Source: Coprinopsis marcescibilis (taxonomy: Eukaryota; Basidiomycota; Agaricomycetes; Agaricales; Psathyrellaceae). From it: a stretch of 34,018 bases of DNA. Of the stretch, positions 10,450 to 19,652 are shown piece after piece (within the stretch, counting starts at the first letter, position 1; the number at the start of each line of letters is the position of its first letter). The stretch lies in NCBI GenBank assembly GCA_004369085.1, contig ML210312.1, positions 1 to 34,018 on the forward strand. The letters run 5' to 3'. Made by a program: the position numbers and the translations under genes. Under the pieces are notes generated by a model, which had not been told where the DNA came from, made no database searches, and saw only the letters and a list, made by a program, of their open reading frames with translations.

Positions 10450-11666
10450 TTACACCTTCTCCGTCTCGTCTAAAGCTCTGTCAGAAGATGCGTGTGTGGA
10501 GGCTCCCGTCAACTGCTCGGTTTGGTGAACTTGGAACTGCAGTGGGCGCGAGAAGTAAGGGACGGTCGTGTTTTCTATATTGGGATTCTTTCCTGGGGCG
10601 TTGGCCCATGACCTTCCAGTAGTGACCCGGAAGATAATGAGTTGCGGCGAGAGGGCCTGTATTCGCATTAGCCACGCATCCATATGCAAACTGGTGCAAA
10701 GGAGTGTCACCAACCATAAAGCTGAAGTACAAACTGCTGAAGATCAGCCCTAAGAAAGGCCGGAAGGCGACTGGTGTCGTAGCTGGGGGAGGAGCGGTGA
10801 CGGCAACATAAAACAACCCAAACACTGTCACTGGTAAAGCTGCTTCGACGAGGACGATTACGGTGTTCGAAAGAACGTTGGATTTACGCGATGGAAGCGC
10901 TGCATTGAAGCGGTTGTTAGAGAGGATTAATCGGAAGGCGATTAGGACTGTAGTTGCGACGTTGAACGACACCGACACTGCGGCCCAGCAAACAGCCGCC
11001 CGCGTGGTTGGGAGCTCAACTTCGATAGGGATATATGTGAGTATCCCAAACACTGGAGTGATGGAGGTAGGTCAGGGACTATCACTCCACAGTCAGGATG
11101 GAAAGCTTGCCTATGGATGTGAGCAAGATTCCTGATAGAGGAATGCATAACCAGCGATGATCCGACCATATAACGTAGGCCCGGTAAAGCTAGTGGAGAG
11201 GTTAGGCACGATGTGAGACATGTTGTATATGTTCTCGCACCAATAGTAGGTCACCGATTGCCATGTATGCTACCGTAGCGAAGCCACTCAAGTGCGTTTC
11301 CCAAGGATTGATCCTTTGGGCGAACTTGGTCAAGAACTCGACACCGGTTCCAGTGCCATATAATCGTCTGAAGCAATGGTACGCGTCCAATGCTGCAGCG
11401 AGAGCGGATAGAACGAGGATAATGAAGCTGACAGCTATGTAAGCTGTTCTTCCTTTGCGATGCTCTTTGGGGGTTTCCAAGAAGATCGATAGCCCGTAGA
11501 GGACGATGAATATTTGCATCGCTGAGGAGAGAATGTATATCAGCGAAATTAATCCGAGATACCAGTGGACTTCAAAGGGCTCACCAACGAATGTCACCCC
11601 AATGATTGTGAAGAGGAAGTACGCGATGGCGACCACGTCACCTACTGGATCCCAAGGACTAGCCAT
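10450..11666 (-). CDS. seven-TM-like orphan membrane protein, paralog B
   Basis: Paralog of the gene at 5335-6621, on the opposite strand. Five exons: 11585-11666, 11241-11521, 11111-11189, 10715-11052, 10450-10656 (987 nt, 328 aa). Intron phases are 1,0,1,0 and exon 3 is 79 nt, exactly as in paralog A. The third intron must start with GC (ATAG/GCAAGC), giving a GC-AG intron; this is the only choice that keeps the paralogous junction and frame. The first intron is 63 nt and stopless, so an automatic model may read through it. Hydrophobic segments again give about seven spans, followed by a hydrophilic tail with Ser/Thr clusters. Two small secreted four-Cys genes flank it on the same strand. 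Function unknown. Confidence 0.8.
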
Positions 11667-12283
11667 TGTGCAGGGGCTGATAGGTAGTGCTGAGCCTCAC
11701 TCGGCGAAGAACTGAGCCATTATATAGACACTGAAACGGGAGCCCATAATACAAATGCTCCGATTTTGACCCTCTCCTCTGCGTATCCTCCGGTGATAGA
11801 AGACTGAGCGCCTAGTACATGTCCGATATGTCGGTGAACCGGTGAACCCTATAGCTCGCTCTTCTTGATACCGGATCTTGACAGGTAATCAAGGCGACAG
11901 AAGTCTTTATGAGTGATCTACGCAGGAGTCCCTCAGTTCAAGACTGTAAGTAGTTGTACGCGGTGCCGCTGCATGTGGGAACTTTTAAGTTCAATGTGCA
12001 ATGCCCCGCAGTTTCTGTTGGTTTCCACAACATTTAGAATTGATAAGAGTCAAGCTAAGCCAAGCATCATGACATCTGTATACATTCAATATGTCCAAAC
12101 TCGATTGCTATCACTATAAAAACAGCACAATAGCTTCTGGTCTTCTTCAGCACCAACAACCATTCCCCGATCGTGATTGCTTGAAATTTGACATCGCTCT
12201 GGAGTCTGAAGGCCAAACAGCAGATTAGAGATTGCTCCGGGTCAGCTATAAGGTCACGACGTACTGGTGCACCTTCAAAGAGT
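11667..12283. other. intergenic, no gene seen
   Basis: Upstream region of paralog B and downstream region of small secreted protein 2. No supported ORF. AT-rich patches near 12045-12130 show no defined motif. Confidence 0.4.
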
Positions 12284-12496
12284 CTAGGGAGCTGGAGTTG
12301 CGGGTACGCAGAACGTGTTAGGGCATTGGCCTGGCACAGTCGAAGTCTTTGGGGGCACAAAAGTGCGGGTGCTCCCACTAGGACAGTCTGGCCACCCATT
12401 CACCGGGGGCACGCATGCCTGAGCAATGTTGGAGCCCGATAGGAGGGTCAGAACTGCAATACAAATAAGCTTCGTTGCGATTGAGAAGCCGACCAT
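12284..12496 (-). CDS. small secreted four-cysteine protein 2 (70 aa)
   Basis: Relative of the protein at 9840-10121. The signal peptide is about residues 1-26 (MVGFSIATKLI...SNIAQA). The mature peptide of about 44 residues is almost only the motif region, with Cys at 28, 38, 58 and 63 and the same C-x9-C-x19-C-x4-C spacing. About 20 of 38 core positions are identical between the two, including CVPP, SGS, TST and PGQCP. The C-terminus ends shortly after the last Cys (ATPAP), while copy 1 carries about 20 more residues, so a missed 3' exon is possible. A TATA-like GGATAAAAAG lies roughly 80-95 bp upstream (near 12580-12590). Confidence 0.6.
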   Translation of the reverse strand: MVGFSIATKLICIAVLTLLSGSNIAQACVPPVNGWPDCPSGSTRTFVPPKTSTVPGQCPNTFCVPATPAP

Positions 12497-13342
12497 GAGG
12501 CAAGTTCTGATGCGATTACTGAGGAGGTGGGTGAAGGAATCAAAAGAGTATACTAAACATGTATAGCGTGAAAAGCTTTTTATCCAGTCCGATGGGTATC
12601 AGTTTTATCAATTTGGGAACATAAAAGGACGCGGAGCTTTATTCAAAGCGTTGCTACCACTGTGACAGACGGTGTGACTGTAAGTAAGATCAGTGCAAAC
12701 GCCCGGGAGGCTGTGTAGATGCCGTATAATGCCGATGCAAACGATCAAATTGATCTTCTGGGTCCAAATTGGCTTGTCATCAAACGGCAGTTTCTTTTGG
12801 GAACATGCATGCTCGTTGAACTGCAACAGTGACAGTCACTACACGTTATAGTCCAGGATTACCCTCAAATCGTTATAAACGCCAACCCTGAGCCGCTCTC
12901 AATCTTAAATGTGCGTTCAAATATCGTCTCAGTCAAATCTACGCACCTAAAATAATCGCACAGTTTGATTGCCTCGTTGCTTGTGGCCATAGGCGCCACA
13001 CTTGGTATATCTGGGGAGCGCATGAATCAATAGTTGGGGAAATATGGATATTAACCGGAAGCCTGTGCCCGTGGAACCGTTGGAGGTAGAGTCTGGGAAG
13101 GAAATGCACAGGAGGATTCGTATGTGTCACCCCTGAATCTGTCTGAATGCCTCTCATTCATGGCGGCATTGCAGTGACCATTCTCAAAATTTCGAACCGC
13201 ACACAACACACCAGAGGCTCAGAGAATTTTGTATCAGGGTTACAAGCGTTGCGATTGCGAGAAAATCAAGCGCACGAGCTTCAGCCGAGCACAGAGTGTA
13301 CGTCTTTCTTCCATGATTTGGATACGCGCTCCTAAAGGGCAA
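12497..13342. other. intergenic, no gene seen
   Basis: Divergent upstream region between small secreted protein 2 (-) and the hypothetical gene at 13343 (+). Short frames on both strands lack motifs or splice continuity. Confidence 0.4.
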
Positions 13343-13942
13343 ATGGCAGTCATTCCTCGTGTACAGACGATCCTTCCTCAACTACAGGCCTCGAATGAAG
13401 TTCGGCGAGCCAACGTAGATCCCACTAAGGTCGAAATAACTCACACTAATGAGGGAACTGGGGATGCCATGGATGTGATGGTGAGTGACTCGTTGCTCAG
13501 CCACGAGTAGACGGTCGGTAAATATGTATCCTCGTCGTTTCAGAAATCTGCCTTAGAAGTTCTCCGTGAAGATGACACCATAATGTCAAATCCTGCTTCC
13601 ACCGCCTCAACCCCTGACTCCACCTCGACTCCCTCCTTCACGTTCTCTCCTATCCTTTCCTCGCCAACATCGGACACGTCCTACGGGTCCGAATGTGACT
13701 CTACATGCGATTCTCCAATACATAAGCCAAAGATCAACAGCATGGAGTATAGACAGCCAGACGAGGAAGACTGGGATTCCGATGATTCAATAGAGATCGT
13801 TACTTGCTTTGTACCCAGCCGGTCTGTCCGACCACTCCCTCGGCGAGGCTGCTTGAATCCGAACAGCCAACTTTTCAACCCGAACTCAATGCCCAGCGCC
13901 TCTCTTCTACACGGCGGCTTGAACTCTTCTGGAGAAACCTAA
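13343..13942 (+). CDS. hypothetical Ser/Thr/Pro-rich protein (178 aa)
   Basis: Two exons, 13343-13480 and 13544-13942, joined by a good GTGAGT...TTTCAG intron in phase 0 (537 nt, 178 aa). The first exon is amphipathic and moderately charged (ILPQLQASNEVRRANVDPTK). The second opens with a short helix (KSALEVLRED), followed by a long Ser/Thr/Pro-rich segment, an acidic patch (PDEEDWDSDDSIEIV) and a basic one (RSVRPLPRRG). No membrane segment or signal peptide is present. I recognise no domain; the composition suggests an intrinsically disordered, possibly phosphorylated protein. The start at 13343 is one of two in-frame ATGs (the other is 13313). Confidence 0.5.
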
Positions 13943-14394
13943 GCACTTTTCTGCAAAACGCGCCCTTGTTACGACACGCGTCGACTCCATCTACAGTTGC
14001 GGCGGACGGCTTATCTTATCTCCGCGTCCTTTTGAAGCTCGCCCACTTCGCTCGATAAATGTCGGGGACTCCATTTCGAGTCTTCTCCTCACTATATGCG
14101 TGCCAATTTTCTTTCGATCTTCTTATTGCGTCAACCACTCCTGTTAAGCATTTATTCTCTTTTTTCAGTTTACAGTTTAGAGCACCATTATCATTCCTTC
14201 ATCCGATTTCCATTCGTTCAACCTCGGTGACTTCTGTGAGAACGAAATTTGAACCAGAAGTGTGTAGTTCTGGCCATCGTGTATACAATAAAAATTCTAG
14301 ATTTTGATTTGACCGACTTTTTTTTATCGAAGCCCCTGGCGGACGATGGGGTCACAATCGGGGGACTACTGAGCAAAGAATAGAGGGATTTTTT

Positions 14395-14610
14395 TAAAAA
14401 GAGTGGGGACATGAAAAAGAGTGGAGGCCACGAAAACAGTGGGAGCCTCCAACTAAGAATAAAGGTGCCAAGTGCGCTGAACATGTGGGTGGAGGCGGCT
14501 TCCTTCCAATTCCAAATGTGATTATACCCAGGCTAGGGTATTCGCAAAGCGCATACCCTACCCTTTGTTTTCTCTACATTAGCCCGCTCTTTTTCGCGTC
14601 CCCACTTTTA
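14395..14610. mobile_element. MITE-like element with about 30-bp imperfect inverted ends
   Basis: The left arm 14395-14424 (TAAAAAGAGTGGGGAC...) and right arm 14583-14610 are inverted copies matching at most positions, with a 2-nt indel: GTGGGGAC and GAAAAAGAG are conserved in both. The enclosed 216 bp has no ORF and holds a strong hairpin at 14534-14560. This resembles a small non-autonomous DNA transposon. I could not identify a convincing target-site duplication, so it might instead be a fold-back structure of other origin. Confidence 0.4.
14534..14560. repeat. hairpin, 11 bp plus one mismatch, AAA loop
   Basis: TAGGGTAT-T-CGC pairs with GCG-C-ATACCCTA around an AAA loop. It lies inside the inverted-repeat element at 14395-14610. 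It could be a structural part of that element or a transcriptional signal in the intergenic DNA. Confidence 0.5.
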
Positions 14611-14809
14611 ATGAAATGCTTCGACTATACCATTCGAAGGACGGGGCATGGACAGTGAATCGTAATCTTAGGATTAATATACAACGGGTTTGAGCGCTCC
14701 CAGGCGCTTACAGCCTGAGTGATGACGATTTAGCTAAAGAAACTTAACAATGGTTGAGCAGGTGGCACGAGCGCTAAATTACATTGAGATCCTACCTGAA
14801 AGTGTGCTT

Positions 14810-16650
14810 CCGATACTATCTCTTTCACGCCTGAATTTGAAGGCCTCGTCCATCCTTCCAGCTGCTCCGAGGAGTTCGGCATGGTTGTGGAGGGAGTAGA
14901 CAAGATCGTCTTCGAATGTCAAAGGGTCCTTTGCGGCCAACTTGCGACGGATGCCGATCGCTTCGTATGATGGTGGGATAGCTTTGAGCACCAAGCCAGA
15001 GGCATGAAGATTAAAAGCCAAATAAAACAAGGAGCTTGCAAGATCTGGGTTGAACTTGTCTGGGTTGTTGCCCGCCAGTCGACGTCGTATCTCGACCGCC
15101 TCCTGACTAAAATCCACTGCCTCAGCTGCCCTACCAGCTTTTCTGGCATAAATCGCATAGTCATCGATGGAGCAGGCAAGAACGTCTTCAAAATTTGAAG
15201 GGTCCTTCGCAGCCAACCGGCGACGAATTTCGATTGCTTCGCATGAGGGTGGTATGGCTTTGAGCACCAAGCCACAGGCATCAAAATCGCAAGCTAACTT
15301 GGACAAGGACTCTGCAAGATCTGCGTCGAATTTGTCTGGGTTGATGAATGCGAGTCGACGTCGTATCTCAACNNNNNNNNNNCTGCAAGATCTGCGTCGA
15401 ATTTGTCTGGGTTGATGAATGCGAGTCGACGTCGTATCTCAACAGCCTCCTGACTATATCCCACCGCCTCAGCCGTCCTGCCGCCCTTTCCGATGTATAT
15501 CGCATGGTTGTGGATCGAGAAGGCAAGAGCAGCTTCAAATTTTGAAGAGTCCTTCGTAGCCAACTGGCGACGAATATCGATTGCTTCGCATGAAATTGGT
15601 ATGGCTTTGGCCACCAAGCCACATGCATCAAAATCGATAGCCAACCCGTGCAAGGACAATGCAAGATCTGTGCCGAATTCGTCTGGGTTTTTTCCTGCGA
15701 GTCGGCGTCGTATCTCAACCGCCTTTTGACTACAGGCCACCGCCTCATCTACTCTTCCAACGTTCTTTAAATACGATGCATGGCGATGGAGGGAATTGGC
15801 TAGGTGGGGCTCAAATATCGAGGGATCCTTTGCGACCAACTTGAGACGAATTTCGATTGCCTCCCATGACATAGGGATAGCTTCAGCCACCCGACCACAT
15901 CCATCAAGATCATAGGCCAAATCGTACAAGGACTCTGCAAGATGGGGGTTGAATTCGTCTGGGTTGTTGCGCGCGAGTCTACGATGTATCTCCACTACCT
16001 TCCAGCGACAGTCCATCGCCTCTTCTACTCCCCCAGCCCCTTCAACATGTAGTGCATGGTCTTGGAGGGAGTTGACCAGATCAGGCTCAAATGTCGAAGG
16101 GTCCTTTGCGGCCAATTGGCGACGAATATCGATGGCCTCGCGTGAGAATGGGATAGCCTCGCTCGCACGACCACATAGATTAAAAAGTAGGGCCCGCCTA
16201 GTGAGATAATCTGCTAAGTCGGCGTTGAATCTCTCCAGGTTGTTGAGGGTGAGGCGACGTTGTATCTCCACTGCCTCCCGGCTACTGTCCGCCGCCTCGT
16301 GTATCCTTCCAGCCTTTCTGGCGTGTAGTGCATGGTTATAGAGGGAGCATGCGAGATCGGGTTCGAACGCTGAGGGGTCCTTGGACGCCAATCTACGTCG
16401 AATTTCGATTGCTTCGTCGGAGAATGGGATAGCTTCGAGCGCCTGACCACATTTATCAAGGGCATTGGCTAAATCATTCAAAGACTCTGCAAGACCGGCA
16501 TTGAATGTCTCTGGGTCCTTGGCCGATAATGCACGTCGTATCTTCAATGCCTCCCGTGATGAATGCAACCCCTCTGGTGATCTCCCTGCGTTTATGAAGT
16601 ACTCCGACTGCCTCTCGAGTGAAATGGCAAGATCCACCGCAGTTTCCGGA
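14810..16650 (-). repeat. higher-order TPR array, 276-bp dyads
   Basis: The C-terminal half is built from 46-residue TPR units of two alternating kinds. One has KDPS.FE.DLA.SL..HA (type A); the other has NPD.FN.DLA.SL..LA...CG (type B). Each ends in EA(I/V)EIRRRLA. One A+B dyad is 92 aa (276 bp), and I count about six dyads. For example, the string GTCGACGTCGTATCTC recurs exactly 276 bp apart at 15078 and 15354. Degenerate TPR-like helices continue further upstream (to about 17216). Confidence 0.85.
15373..15382. other. 10-N assembly gap flanked by identical 61-bp sequence
   Basis: The 61 bases 15312-15372 are identical to 15383-15443. Collapsing the two copies and dropping the Ns gives an uninterrupted TPR reading frame with the normal 46-residue spacing. 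The gap is therefore best read as two contig ends that overlap but were not merged, and no sequence need be missing. Confidence 0.85.
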
Positions 16651-18746
16651 TTGCGTTCCACCATTTTGCGGCGAAGCTCAACCTCCTCCTGGATAACAAC
16701 CACAGCCTCTCCGTGTTTCTGGAACTCATTAAGGCTCCAGGCTAGATTCCACAATGCCGCAGCCAACCGACGCTGGAATTTCTCTGGGTGATCAACTGCC
16801 AATTGTCGATAAAGGTCCAGCACTTGGATGTCGAGTTCGTAGGCTTCGTTGTATTGCTTCATCATGTTTAGCACGTTGGATTTAATCTCCAATGTGTGAG
16901 CTAGGGTCACTCGCGCTTCGTTCTGTGACAGTGCGAGTCGACATGAAATGTCCAGGGCTTCCTCGACGAGGGGTAAGGCGTCATTGGCACGATGGAGACC
17001 ATGTGGTCAGTTTCCCAACCACGTCATGCATGTGGAAAACTCGAGCTCCACCGTAGAGTCTAGCCCTTTGTCTTTGTGTGGAGCGTATAGCTTAACTGCT
17101 TCCTGAAGTAGAGGAAGAGCATCTGCTTGTCGTTTGGCGTATTCCAAACATCTCGCCAACGAGATGTAGATCTTTGCCCTCCATCTTGCGAGTGCGAGGC
17201 TCAGGGAACCACATGGCTGGCAATGAATTATTAATACGGTGATTATAATGGTATCGCAAGTGGCTTACCAAAGCTTTGCGCTGGAATAATGCGATGTCTA
17301 TCATGGATCTCGTCGAAACAACGATCTCAAGCAGCGGACGAGGATTGTCCACAACGATCTCACAAAGGAGCGTGGTTTGTTCTTCGTCTGCCTCCTCCTT
17401 CAAGGAGCGCCAATGTGTGTCAAAGTATTCAATCGAGTACCAGAGTTGTTCAGGGAGCGATGCTCGCAGAAGGACTGGAATACTCGGCTCTTTCTCCGCC
17501 ACATCCCAAACCCAATCTCCATCCGAGTGTCCAAGAATTGGCACCTTTTCCGGCGTAAGTTCCCGTCGAATAGCCAGCAGGGTCAGCTTTACCAGTCTCC
17601 TGTTGTGGACTTCGTAGTCGATTCGGAAAGGCGGAGGGGCGCGCTGAGCCAGATACTCCTGAACTGAAAGATGAAGGAGACGTATTGGCCGGGATGAATC
17701 GTCCTTGGAGTAGCTTTGAAGCAAAGGATGGATGCGCATGCACATCTGGTGGACATCATCTTCGGTGACTCCGTCGGGGGCATACAGTTCCGCCAGCCCC
17801 CGTCGCGAAAGCGGTTCGCGTAGTGTAACAAGCGCCCCCATGATGATGGTGTACTTCTCTGCGAACCTGTGATTACCCCACTCCAACTTCGACAGGATAT
17901 GCTCGTAAAGTTTCTCCAACTTCCCAGCGGCAGTCTCCGTCGCTGTCCAGTAGAGGCTGGCACCCGCTATGATATCCGCCAATTCGGCGGCGTGGTTGAA
18001 TGTGTTATCGATATGGTTGAGGACAGTTTCGGCCCATAGGAATAATCCCTCCGATTTAGTAATAAAAGCCTCCAATAGCTCGGGGGAGATTGTAGTGTGG
18101 TAGTCCGTCGTGGAAAGGCGGGCAACGATGAAGATCTTTACGTCGGCCTGGCTGGTATCCCCAACCAAGGGGTGCAGGAAAGTGATTGCCGAGTAGTTGT
18201 AACGCGGCCTCATTGACTTGAGTCTCTGTTTCTGAGACAAGTGTTGGCTCACATTCATCCATGAGAATGGAAATTGACGCACGAATGTTGTAGTTGTTGG
18301 TGATTCGTTCCGCTGTCTGGAAATGAGAGCTGTGTATATTAGCACTCAAAACGTTTGGCAGGATATCGCGACTGGGACTGATCACTGCAAGGCATGGTCA
18401 GTAATTACTAAATACCAGGATTAGGAGCATATTTAACGCCCTCCAGCTCACCAGATGACTCTGTCCTCTCCGAGGCATGAGGATTCGAAATTGCCGGTGT
18501 CACGTTCGGGACGACGGAAGTGGTGGAGCCTGCAGTAAACAACAGCCATGGCAAAGGCAGCGGATTCGTTAACTAGATAGGACTAGAACAATTGTGTGGC
18601 TTACGTTTATGAGAGTCAGCCTGCCTAGATTCCCGCCTACTTGCCCCTAGCCTCAGCTTTCCAACTTTGTTGAGTATCTGCCGTCGTCCGGTCGTTTATC
18701 AACAAGAGTTCGAACCGACTGTGTTTAGTGGCTATACCTTCTCCAT

Positions 18747-19652
18747 ATCGTCGCATAAAGGAGCGTCAATACCAGCTGTGCTGTAGAGTATGAAGCGGCA
18801 AAGATAGAGAGCGAGAGGGAAAAGGTTGGCAAGGGAACAAGGTTAACAGCAGGGAAATTTCAAAGAAGTTGCAAGTCCATCATGCACAGCAGCTTGCTAC
18901 CTGCCTCACTGGTTCACACGTATGACTTCTGACACCGCAGTATCGCAATCGGGGTATCCGACCACAGGACTCGGTCAGTATCGAGCCCATGCCCAATATC
19001 GCAATCGGGTTTCGATCGATTACAAGCACCAATTGTCGGGCCCATGCGAGATCCCGACGCGCCTGCCGTCGCATCCCGCCCCGCGTGAATCGGGGTGTCC
19101 GCCATCAGGGCGTCGGCGTGGCTGTGAGCTAACCCTAACCACAGTGCTCGCATGTTGGTTTTGGACCACCATCTTCCCCTACGTTCCAACTCGTTCCTGT
19201 CCTTACCTCTGCTCTTATCCGGCTATTGTCACAGTAGCACAGCTGGCGAAACCCTGTACGACTAAAGAAAACGACTTGAAGTTAGCGGGAAGAGCGGGTG
19301 ATCTGTCTGGACAGAACACGGTAAATACGCACTGGGATCTCTAAATCACGTTCGGTGTCTTGGATATCAGTGAGTTCCTTGTTTCTATCGATTAGTGATT
19401 ATCTGACCTTGAACACAAATGTATGTTCAGTCTATATTACCGAATCCCCTGAAACTGGTAGTGGCACGTCGAACACTACGCGTTGTGCAGTGAGTCGCCC
19501 AACAGGCACTTCGACAAGTGACACACTGTGTTCGCGAGTCAGGATTCCATAGGTCAGTTTCATGCATGTTAAATGCTTAACCAAGACTAATCTAATCCAT
19601 TCTGTATGTTAACTCAACAGGATCCCAATCCTATCGCGCAAACTCGCCAAAG
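18747..19652. other. intergenic, no gene seen
   Basis: Divergent region between the NLR remnant (-) and the large gene (+). Short degenerate direct repeats occur: TATCGCAATCGGG twice near 18943 and 18997, and AATCGGGGT(A/G)TCCG near 18946 and again near 19087. A 140-codon open frame at 18922-19344 has no recognisable protein features and overlaps these repeats, so I do not call it. Confidence 0.4.

Larger units (their letters stand above)
14779..18746 (-). pseudogene. degenerate NLR-like gene: NACHT remnant plus tandem TPR array
   Basis: Remnant of a fungal STAND/NLR-type protein. A possible start at 18746 (MEKILNKVGKLRLG) leads into a Ser/Thr-rich N-terminus over small exons, as in many basidiomycete NLRs. 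From 18345 to 17269 an open frame encodes the region following a NACHT ATPase core (SEGLFLWAETVLNHI, LYEHILSKL, RLLHLSVQEYL). A GTAAGC...CCAG intron (17217-17268) leads to TPR-like helices and then to tandem TPRs down to 14779. Defects seen: no Walker A P-loop anywhere upstream; the N-terminal frame (to about 18130) does not join the downstream frame by any intron I can find; an in-frame TGA at 17007-17009 splits the TPR region. Intact family members act in non-self recognition. A sequencing error or an unusual intron could explain one defect, hardly all three. A last intron (GTAGGA...CTTTAG) may extend the 3' end past 14779. Confidence 0.6.

Noticed and set aside
15373..15382. Ns taken as a missing exon or repeat unit
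   Set aside because: Identical 61-bp flanks and the restored frame on collapse favour an unmerged overlap.
18056..18385. DEC motif in ILMDECE read as a NACHT Walker B
   Set aside because: No upstream P-loop and wrong context before the frame break; more likely coincidence.
19130..19142. AACCCTAACC string resembling telomeric repeat
   Set aside because: Fewer than two units, inside ordinary intergenic DNA; no interstitial telomere array.
18922..19344. 140-codon open frame in the divergent intergenic region
   Set aside because: Overlaps short degenerate repeats and shows no signal peptide, domain or splice support.
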